Below, in pieces: positions 1-4,174 of a DNA stretch of 6,813 nucleotides. Source of the DNA: Candidatus Symbiobacter sp. Lineage in GTDB: Bacteria > Pseudomonadota > Alphaproteobacteria > Elsterales > Elsteraceae. The translations under genes and the position numbers were made by a program. The notes beneath the pieces were generated by a model. That model searched no databases. It saw only the letters and a program-made list of their open reading frames with translations, and was not told the DNA's origin. The stretch's first letter is position 1. Each line of letters opens with the position of its first letter. The stretch is from NCBI GenBank assembly GCA_030054015.1, contig JASGCR010000118.1:1-6813 (forward strand). Direction: 5' to 3'.

Positions 1-78
1 AGCGCGGAGCATTCTAACCTCAGAATGACACTCTTAGGACTTGTTCAGAGGTTCCCTAAGCAGGAAGGGGGGCATAAA
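1..78. repeat. Partial hairpin-rich repeat at the left edge
   Basis: Positions 52-72 match the terminal inverted repeat at 6791-6811 almost exactly: the TTCC-TAAGCAGGAAGGGGGG core differs by one extra C. The next bases, CATAAA (73-78), also occur in reverse complement (6607-6612) just outside the left end of the 6613-6813 element, so CATAAA may belong to the repeat. Two further inverted repeats are visible: CATTCT (10-15) with AGAATG (22-27), and CTTAGG (33-38) with CCTAAG (55-60). The rest of positions 1-50 does not match the right-hand element, so this is a related or mosaic copy cut by the window edge. It is probably non-coding, although an open frame in phase with the oxidase gene runs through it. 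Confidence 0.65.
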
Positions 79-112
79 GCGGAATTCATTTGGAAACAGA
101 GCATATATAACC

Positions 113-119
113 AAAGGAA
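113..119 (+). promoter_or_regulatory. Ribosome binding site fixing the GTG start of the DprE1-like gene
   Basis: AAAGGAA lies about 8 bases before the GTG at 127. The only upstream in-frame ATG, at 25, lies inside repeat sequence and would add 34 residues with no counterpart in DprE1 proteins. The site therefore favours GTG 127. Confidence 0.65.
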
Positions 120-126
120 AACGGGC

Positions 127-1548
127 GTGGCGGAAATAAAACGGCGCGGCAAAAAACTGACTCTAAGCGGTTGGGGGCGCTTTCCCAAAAGCACCAGCCT
201 GGCCTATCGCCCGGAATTTACCGCCGATATGGGCCGGGAATTTTTGGCCGGTGGTGGCGAAGAGAGGGGGGCATCGCTGGTGGCGCATGGCGGCGGGCGA
301 TCCTATGGCGATCAAGCCCTGAATGACCAAAAAGCGGTGATTTTAACCGCCCGCTGGGATCGGTTATTGGCGTTTGATGCCGCAAGCGGGATGGTGGTGG
401 CCGAGGCGGGGGTGACTTTCGCCGAGCTCATGAAAATATTTTTGCCGCAAGGCTGGTTGCCGCCGGTCATGCCGGGTACCGCCTATGTGACGTTGGGCGG
501 CGCGGTCGCCAATGATGTCCACGGCAAAAATCATGACCAAAAGGGCAGTTTCGGTCAGAATTTGGCCTGGTTTGACCTGATGATCCCCTCCGGCGAGATC
601 AAACGCGTGAGTCTTGAGTCCGAACCCGATCTCTTTCGCGCCACATTGGGGGGATGCGGTCTGACGGGGGTGATTTTGCGGGTCGCCCTGCCGATGCAGC
701 GCGTGGCGGGCGACAAGATAAATGTCCGGTCACAACGCATGGCATCGCTGGGGCAATTTATCGCCGCACTAAAGGATGAGCGCAGCCGGGCCGAGCGCAG
801 CCAGGCCGAATCAGCCGGCCAAAATTCGCCCCGCCAATATTATGCGGTGGGCTGGATCGATGCCCTGGCGCACGGCAAAAATTTGGGGCGCGGCATTTTG
901 CAGGTCGGCGAAATCGAACCGGGCGCGGGCAATGATCTGGCCTTTACCGCCTTGTCCGCGGGGGAACGCCATACCCGTAAATTCCCGCTTGATTTGCCTT
1001 CATTTGCCCTCAATCGCGCGGTGGTGCGGGGTTTTAACGCGATGTATTTTCGCCGCGTCCCAGCCCGGGGTTGCCAAACCGACACGCTCTTGCAAAAATT
1101 TCTTTTCCCCTTGGATGCCATTTTGCATTGGAATCGCTTGTACGGAAAACGGGGATTTCAGCAATTCCAATGCGTCATTCCCGATGACCAGGCCGAGACC
1201 GCAATGGCCGAGATTTTAACCACCAGCCAAAGACTTGGAACGGCCAGTTTCCTGGCGGTGTTGAAAAGTTTAGGTGGCGATGGTTTGGGCTATTTATCTT
1301 TTCCGATGCGCGGCATGACCTTGGCCCTTGATTTTCCCCGTCATGCGGGTTCGGATGAACTTTTTCGCGCCCTGCACGCCATTGTTCGCCAATATCACGG
1401 CCGGGTTTATTTGGCCAAAGATTCCGCCCTGACCGCAGCGGATTTAGCCAGCATGTACCCAAATTTGCCGCAATTTTTGGCGGTGCGGCGTACGCTTGAT
1501 CCGCAGGGGCGATTTTCTTCGGATATGGCGCGGCGGCTCGGCTTGTAA
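127..1548 (+). CDS. dprE1: DprE1-like FAD-dependent decaprenylphosphoryl-ribose 2'-oxidase
   Basis: Predicted FAD flavoenzyme of the vanillyl-alcohol-oxidase superfamily. By homology to mycobacterial DprE1 it oxidises the C2' hydroxyl of a polyprenyl-phosphoryl-beta-D-ribose to the 2'-keto form. From GTG 127 it is 473 residues; mycobacterial DprE1 is about 461. Visible matches in order: LSGWGR (13-18), the FAD-loop GGGRSYGD (55-62), PGT...GGAVANDVHGKNH (about 116-136) with the flavin-region histidine, GGCGLTG (175-181), FPLD...WNRLYG in the substrate domain, YLAKDS with the catalytic lysine at about 431, and a C-terminal VRRTLDP...SSDMARRL. The residue equivalent to the benzothiazinone-reactive cysteine of the mycobacterial enzyme (CVDFP) is alanine here (ALDFP, about residue 400). 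The DprE2-like gene follows after 30 bases, which supports the pathway call. The polyprenyl length and the final arabinose acceptor cannot be told from the window. The family assignment is firm; the start is likely but not proven. Confidence 0.9.
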   Translation: MAEIKRRGKKLTLSGWGRFPKSTSLAYRPEFTADMGREFLAGGGEERGASLVAHGGGRSYGDQALNDQKAVILTARWDRLLAFDAASGMVVAEAGVTFAELMKIFLPQGWLPPVMPGTAYVTLGGAVANDVHGKNHDQKGSFGQNLAWFDLMIPSGEIKRVSLESEPDLFRATLGGCGLTGVILRVALPMQRVAGDKINVRSQRMASLGQFIAALKDERSRAERSQAESAGQNSPRQYYAVGWIDALAHGKNLGRGILQVGEIEPGAGNDLAFTALSAGERHTRKFPLDLPSFALNRAVVRGFNAMYFRRVPARGCQTDTLLQKFLFPLDAILHWNRLYGKRGFQQFQCVIPDDQAETAMAEILTTSQRLGTASFLAVLKSLGGDGLGYLSFPMRGMTLALDFPRHAGSDELFRALHAIVRQYHGRVYLAKDSALTAADLASMYPNLPQFLAVRRTLDPQGRFSSDMARRLGL

Positions 1549-1578
1549 GTTTTTTCCCGAAATGGCAACCGGCGGATC

Positions 1579-2367
1579 ATGGCAATCATGGCAAACACAC
1601 AAAAAACCCCAACGCAGGATTTATGGCTTATTTTAGGGGCATCCTCGCCGATTTGCCAGGAATTTGCCCGCTTGGTGGCGGCACAAGGATGCGAGGTGAT
1701 TCTCGCGGGTCGCCAGAGCGAAATATTGGAAGTTTTGGCGGCGGATTTGCGTTTGCGCTCTCCCTCTGCCGCGATTGCGACCTTGCCCTTTGATGCCAGC
1801 CTGGCGGTGGATCGGCATAAATTGGCCGAATTTTGTCGTCAAGCGGTAGAAAATCGTCCGGTTTCACTGCATGTCATGCTGGGTTTTGCCCACCAAGAAC
1901 CACAAGAGCGTATCGAACAAGAACCGGATTTGGCCGCAAAAGTCATTAACATCAGTTTGGCCGCCGCCGCCGCCAGTTTAATGGGGCTTTTGCCCTATCT
2001 TACGGATGCGTCCCGGCCGTCGCGGGTGGTTATCATTGCCTCGGTTTCCGGGGATCGCGGGCGGCGGTCAAATTACGTTTATGGTGCCGCCAAGGCCGGG
2101 CTGATTGCTTTGGCATCGGGGCTGCGGTCACGGCTTTACCCAAGCGGCGGGCATGTTGTCACCGCCAAATTGGGTTTTATCGACACCGCTACCACCTGGG
2201 GTGGAGAGAAAATCTTCCTCGCTGCCGCCCCCAAAGAGACGGCGAAGGCTTTGTTGCACGCCAGCGACAGGCGAAAAAATGTGATTTATTACCCCAAATT
2301 TTGGGGGGTGATTATGGCCATTATTCGCGTGATTCCTGAGGGGGTTTTCAAGCGTTTGCCGTTTTGA
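1579..2367 (+). CDS. dprE2: DprE2-like short-chain dehydrogenase (2'-keto reductase)
   Basis: Classical short-chain dehydrogenase of 262 residues. By homology to DprE2 it uses NAD(P)H to reduce the 2'-keto intermediate made by DprE1 to polyprenyl-phosphoryl-arabinose. Seen in the sequence: an N-terminal beta strand and dinucleotide loop LILGASSPI (17-25), AGR after beta2 (43-45), N124 in the INISL helix, and a catalytic Ser155/Tyr168/Lys172 set in ASVSGDRGRRSNYVYGAAK. That stretch and the C-terminal YYPKFWGVIMAIIRVIP...FKRLPF tail resemble DprE2 more than generic members of the family; the tail is a probable membrane-associating segment. It sits 30 bases after the oxidase gene, almost certainly in the same transcript. 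ATG 1588 is an alternative start: a weak GGCGGA at 1571-1576 is too close to 1579 but 11 bases from 1588. The reductase class is certain; the specific substrate rests on resemblance and pairing. Confidence 0.85.
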   Translation: MAIMANTQKTPTQDLWLILGASSPICQEFARLVAAQGCEVILAGRQSEILEVLAADLRLRSPSAAIATLPFDASLAVDRHKLAEFCRQAVENRPVSLHVMLGFAHQEPQERIEQEPDLAAKVINISLAAAAASLMGLLPYLTDASRPSRVVIIASVSGDRGRRSNYVYGAAKAGLIALASGLRSRLYPSGGHVVTAKLGFIDTATTWGGEKIFLAAAPKETAKALLHASDRRKNVIYYPKFWGVIMAIIRVIPEGVFKRLPF

Positions 2368-2388
2368 CGTGATCGATAACGACGCGAT

Positions 2389-2418
2389 TTGACGCAAGGC
2401 ATAAAACCTGGCAAAATT
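2389..2418 (+). promoter_or_regulatory. Possible sigma70-type promoter ahead of the paralog array
   Basis: The 108-base gap after the reductase gene contains TTGACG (2389-2394), then after 18 bases a weak AAAATT (2413-2418). It is the only plausible promoter seen before copy 1, but the -10 match is poor. No hairpin terminator for the upstream operon is visible in the gap, so read-through from dprE2 is equally possible. Confidence 0.25.
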
Positions 2419-2544
2419 ATGAACTGACGATGGCGCGCGATTTGGATTAAATAAAATAACACCAAGGGGGGAATCATGGCGGTTGTACATAAATTTGACT
2501 CATAGCAAAAATCCCCCAAAGCGGCGACGGCGGCGGGCGGTGAC

Positions 2545-2550
2545 GGAGGG
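2545..2550 (+). promoter_or_regulatory. Internal Shine-Dalgarno for the short form of copy 1
   Basis: GGAGGG ends 6 bases before the in-frame ATG at 2557, which is near-ideal spacing. The same GGAGGG plus 6 bases plus ATG is present in the other three copies, at ATGs 2923, 3401 and 3809. The bases also encode the Gly-Gly of GGDGGPP, so coding constraint is a competing explanation. Confidence 0.55.
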
Positions 2551-2556
2551 CCACCC

Positions 2557-2790
2557 ATGGAACTCTTGGAACGGGTAATCAAAATCGAGGCAACCTTGCC
2601 CAGCCTGGCGAGTAAATCCGATGTTGATATGCTGCGCAATGACATGAGCCATATGGCGACCAAGGTCGAATTACAGGCTTTGCGGGCCGATTTTCACCGC
2701 GACCTTAATATGCAGACCTGGCGTTTGATTGGTGTGTGTGGGGCCTTGGTGGCCACGACCTATTTCATTGCCACCCATTTTGGTCATTAA
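2557..2790 (+). CDS. Array copy 1, short form: tail-anchored coiled-coil membrane protein
   Basis: Family not recognised with confidence; the layout resembles DUF1640-type and other small bacterial coiled-coil proteins with a C-terminal anchor. The 77-residue product starts at the conserved MELLERVIKIEATLPSLASK block (1-20), continues through the shortest stalk of the array, with one SDVDMLRNDMSHM module and ATKVELQALRADFHRD, and ends in one transmembrane segment (about 55-73, WRLIGV...FIATHF) with only about four residues beyond it. This predicts a cytoplasmic coiled coil anchored in the inner membrane by its C-terminus. It lacks the 28-residue polar Ala/Gly tail of its paralogs because of the upstream amber codon. 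Whether it is translated depends on the internal ribosome-binding site. It could instead be a decaying copy. Confidence 0.55.
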   Translation: MELLERVIKIEATLPSLASKSDVDMLRNDMSHMATKVELQALRADFHRDLNMQTWRLIGVCGALVATTYFIATHFGH

Positions 2791-2838
2791 CCGAAGCCAG
2801 GCGTTTGAACCTATAAACTAGAAAAATGGAAGGAAATC
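2791..2838 (+). repeat. Conserved leader between copies 1 and 2
   Basis: 48-base spacer carrying CTATAAACTAG and a strong AATGGAAGGAAATC ribosome-binding region just before the ATG at 2839. It is identical to the leader at 3677-3724 and nearly identical to 3268-3316. TATAAA could be a -10 element, but no matching -35 is clear, so co-transcription of the array is as likely as separate promoters. Confidence 0.7.
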
Positions 2839-3267
2839 ATGGCAGTTGTACATAAATTTGACTCACAGCAAAAATCCCCCAAAACCGCAACAGCGGCGGC
2901 GGGCGGTGACGGAGGGCCTCCGATGGAACTCTTGGAACGGGTAATTAAAATCGAGGCAACCTTGCCCAGCCTGGCGAGCAAATCCGATGTTGATATGCTT
3001 CGCAGCGATATGGCTGTTATGCGTAGCGATATGAGTCATATGGCGACCAAGGTCGATGTCGATGTGATCCGCAGCGAGATGGCTGTTATGCGTAGCGATA
3101 TGGGCCATATGCGTAACGAGATGAGCCATATGGCGACAAAGGCCGAATTACAGGCTTTGCGGGCTGATTTTCACCGCGATATGAATTTGCAGACCTGGCG
3201 ATTGATTGGTGTTTGTGGGGCTTTGGTTGCCACGACCTATTTCATTGCCACCCATTTTGGTCATTAA
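2839..3267 (+). CDS. Array copy 2: tail-anchored coiled-coil membrane protein, methionine-rich stalk
   Basis: Unrecognised function; 142 residues. A polar, Ala/Gly-rich N-terminal tail (1-28, ending GGDGGPP) leads into the conserved block MELLERVIKIEATLPSLASK (29-48). A stalk (about 49-115) follows, built from 7-residue modules of the type RSDMxxM (RSDMAVM, RSDMSHM, RSEMAVM, RSDMGHM, RNEMSHM) separated by an ATKVDVDVI linker. The methionines recur in 3-4 spacing and would fill the a/d core of a coiled coil. A single transmembrane segment (about 120-138) lies at the extreme C-terminus. There is no signal peptide, so a cytoplasmic stalk anchored in the inner membrane is predicted. It has the longest RSDM stalk of the four. 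The start at 2839 has GGAAGGAAATC just upstream; ATG 2923 is a possible internal start. Loose architectural analogues are DUF1640 proteins and the Borrelia Bdr family; homology to either is not shown. Confidence 0.85.
   Translation: MAVVHKFDSQQKSPKTATAAAGGDGGPPMELLERVIKIEATLPSLASKSDVDMLRSDMAVMRSDMSHMATKVDVDVIRSEMAVMRSDMGHMRNEMSHMATKAELQALRADFHRDMNLQTWRLIGVCGALVATTYFIATHFGH
2910..2922 (+). promoter_or_regulatory. Small hairpin over the internal Shine-Dalgarno (copies 2-4)
   Basis: CGGAG (2910-2914) can pair with CTCCG (2918-2922) across a GGC loop, ending directly before the internal ATG 2923. It would hide the GGAGGG site. The same 13 bases occur at 3388-3400 and 3796-3808. Copy 1 differs by synonymous changes (CCA CCC for CCT CCG) that remove the pairing. 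Formation in the mRNA is inferred, not shown; a 5-bp stem on a triloop is marginal. Confidence 0.35.
3001..3132 (+). repeat. 21-bp repeat units coding the RSDMxxM heptads in copy 2
   Basis: Five 21-base units lie at 3001-3021, 3022-3042, 3070-3090, 3091-3111 and 3112-3132. A 27-base linker at 3043-3069 separates the second and third. Each unit encodes one seven-residue module and starts CGYARCGA. Fewer units occur in the other copies, so expansion and contraction of these units accounts for most of the stalk-length differences. Confidence 0.85.
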
Positions 3268-3316
3268 CCGAGGCCAGGGCGTTTGAACCTATAAATTAGA
3301 AAAAGGGAAGGAAATC
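3268..3316 (+). repeat. Conserved leader between copies 2 and 3
   Basis: 49-base version of the intercopy leader, with one extra G and a few substitutions (CCGAGG for CCGAAG, TATAAATTAG for TATAAACTAG, AAAAGGG for AAAATGG). The GGAAGGAAATC ribosome-binding region is kept before ATG 3317. Confidence 0.7.
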
Positions 3317-3676
3317 ATGGCAGTTGTACATAAATTTGACTCACAGCAAAAATCCCCCAAAACCGCAACAGCGGCGGCGGGCGGTGACGGAGGGCCTCCG
3401 ATGGAACTCTTGGAACGGGTAATTAAAATCGAGGCAACCTTGCCCAGCCTGGCGAGCAAATCCGATGTCGACCTGATCCGCAGCGATATGGCTGTTATGC
3501 GCAGCGAGATGGGCCATATGGCAACCAAGGTCGAATTGGAAAAGCTTCGTGCTGATTTAGCAGAAATGATTACGGGGGTTCACCGCGAGCTTAACATGCA
3601 GACCTGGCGTTTGATTGGTGTGTGTGGGGCCTTGGTGGCCACGACCTATTTCATTGCCACCCATTTTGGTCATTAA
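3317..3676 (+). CDS. Array copy 3: tail-anchored coiled-coil membrane protein, short stalk
   Basis: Unrecognised function; 119 residues. The N-terminal tail (1-28) and the MELLERVIKIEATLPSLASK block (29-48) are identical to copy 2. The stalk keeps two methionine heptads (RSDMAVM, RSEMGHM) and then diverges into ATKVELEKLRADLAEMITG before HRELNMQTW and the C-terminal transmembrane segment (about 97-115). The LEKLRADLAEM stretch is the most divergent stalk sequence in the array and is a conventional leucine-type coiled coil rather than methionine-rich. The anchor end is the copy 1 type (VCGALVATTYFIATHFGH). The strong GGAAGGAAATC site supports the start; an internal ATG at 3401 has the GGAGGG site shared by the family. 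Confidence 0.85.
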   Translation: MAVVHKFDSQQKSPKTATAAAGGDGGPPMELLERVIKIEATLPSLASKSDVDLIRSDMAVMRSEMGHMATKVELEKLRADLAEMITGVHRELNMQTWRLIGVCGALVATTYFIATHFGH

Positions 3677-3874
3677 CCGAAGCCAGGCGTTTGAACCTAT
3701 AAACTAGAAAAATGGAAGGAAATCATGGCAGTTGTACATAAATTTGACTCACAGCAAAAATCCCCCAAAACCGCAACAGCGGCGGCGGGCGGTGACGGAG
3801 GGCCTCCGATGGAACTCTTGGAACGGGTAATTAAAATCGAGGCAACCTTGCCCAGCCTGGCGAGCAAATCCGAT
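3596..3874 (+). repeat. 279-bp segment identical to 2710-2988
   Basis: Downstream partner of the perfect duplicate described at 2710. It covers the anchor end of copy 3, the leader and the start of copy 4. The flanking stalk sequences on each side are clearly different from those in copies 1 and 2. Confidence 0.85.
3677..3724 (+). repeat. Conserved leader between copies 3 and 4
   Basis: 48 bases identical to the leader at 2791-2838, including the GGAAGGAAATC ribosome-binding region before ATG 3725. Confidence 0.7.
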
Positions 3875-4159
3875 ATTGACCTGATCCGCAGCGATATGGG
3901 CGTTATGCGCAACGACATGAGCCATATGGCGACCAAGGTCGAAGTTGAGTCTTTGCGGGTGGCGGTGGGTAATTGCGCAACCAAGGCCGAAGTTGAGTCT
4001 TTGCGGGTGGCGGTGGGTAATTGCGCAACCAAGGCCGAATTACAGGCTTTGCGGGCCGATTTTCACCGCGATATGAACTTGCAGACCTGGCGCTTGATTG
4101 GCGTTTGTACCGCCTTGGTGGCTGCCACCTATTTCATTGCCGCCCATTTTGGGCATTAG
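3725..4159 (+). CDS. Array copy 4: tail-anchored coiled-coil membrane protein with duplicated 16-residue module
   Basis: Unrecognised function; 144 residues. It shares the Ala/Gly-rich tail (1-28) and the MELLERVIKIEATLPSLASK block (29-48). The stalk begins with methionine heptads (RSDMGVM, RNDMSHM) and then has two tandem 16-residue modules (ATK-V/A-EVESLRVAVGNC, residues 69-100), followed by ATKAELQALRADFHRD. Each module ends in a cysteine, placing two cysteines 16 residues apart that no other copy has in its stalk. The C-terminal transmembrane segment (about 122-140) differs from its paralogs (VCTALVAATYFIAAHFGH), so this copy's 3' end was not homogenised with copies 1-3. The stop is 15 bases before the ABC permease start, suggesting co-transcription with it. 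An internal ATG at 3809 has the family GGAGGG site. Confidence 0.85.
   Translation: MAVVHKFDSQQKSPKTATAAAGGDGGPPMELLERVIKIEATLPSLASKSDIDLIRSDMGVMRNDMSHMATKVEVESLRVAVGNCATKAEVESLRVAVGNCATKAELQALRADFHRDMNLQTWRLIGVCTALVAATYFIAAHFGH
3929..4024 (+). repeat. Tandem 48-bp repeat, two units, in copy 4
   Basis: Units 3929-3976 and 3977-4024 each encode a 16-residue module ending Gly-Asn-Cys. They differ only near the start (GCGACCAAGGTC versus GCAACCAAGGCC) and are otherwise identical, which indicates a recent in-frame duplication. The sequence after the second unit starts again with GCAACCAAGGCCGAA and then diverges. Confidence 0.9.
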
Positions 4160-4167
4160 TGGGCGAC

Positions 4168-4172
4168 AGGAA
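4168..4172 (+). promoter_or_regulatory. Ribosome binding site of the ABC permease
   Basis: AGGAA lies 2, 5 and 8 bases before three consecutive in-frame ATGs (4175, 4178, 4181). Spacing favours 4181 or 4178 over the outermost ATG, so the true protein may be one or two residues shorter than annotated. Confidence 0.5.
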
Positions 4173-4174
4173 CC

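Larger units (their letters stand above)
2476..2790 (+). pseudogene. Array copy 1, full-length frame interrupted by amber codon 10
   Basis: The ATG at 2476 follows an AAGGGGGGAATC ribosome-binding region and opens the same reading frame as copies 2-4, but codon 10 (2503-2505) is TAG where the others have CAG (Gln). Codons on either side stay in frame through to the TAA at 2788-2790, and there is one alanine codon fewer in the Ala/Gly-rich tail. Only the full-length form is broken. The shorter product from the internal start at 2557 is annotated separately. A sequencing error cannot be excluded. Confidence 0.8.
2710..2988 (+). repeat. 279-bp segment identical to 3596-3874
   Basis: By eye, every base from 2710 to 2988 matches the base 886 positions downstream (3596-3874). 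The segment spans the 3' end of copy 1, the intergenic leader and the 5' third of copy 2. Its partner spans the same parts of copies 3 and 4. Differences start immediately outside both limits: T versus C at 2709/3595, and G versus A at 2989/3875. Since it includes non-coding leader and synonymous sites, recent duplication or gene conversion is the natural reading. Confidence 0.85.
2476..4159 (+). repeat. Tandem array of four paralogous coiled-coil membrane protein genes
   Basis: Four head-to-tail copies start at 2476, 2839, 3317 and 3725, giving start-to-start spacings of 363, 478 and 408 bases. Each has the same 5' coding block, a stalk block of variable length, and the same 3' block for the membrane anchor. 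Copies 2-4 are each preceded by a near-identical 48-49-base leader. The variation lies almost entirely in the stalk. Confidence 0.95.

Noticed and set aside
25..126. In-frame 34-residue N-terminal extension of the DprE1-like protein from ATG 25
   Set aside because: It translates the edge repeat, has no DprE1 counterpart, and GTG 127 has a well-spaced AAAGGAA site.
2503..2505. Amber recoding (selenocysteine or pyrrolysine-like, or stop reassignment)
   Set aside because: The paralogs have CAG here, so a simple C-to-T change explains it. Other genes in the window use TAG normally as a stop (4157-4159).
2863..3129. Minus-strand open frame rich in His/Met repeats opposite copy 2
   Set aside because: It is the antisense shadow of the 21-bp stalk repeats, with no ribosome-binding site or independent support.
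2476..4159. CRISPR array or phage XhlA-type holin cluster
   Set aside because: Repeats are whole genes with open frames, not short repeats with unique spacers, and no phage structural or lysis genes are present.
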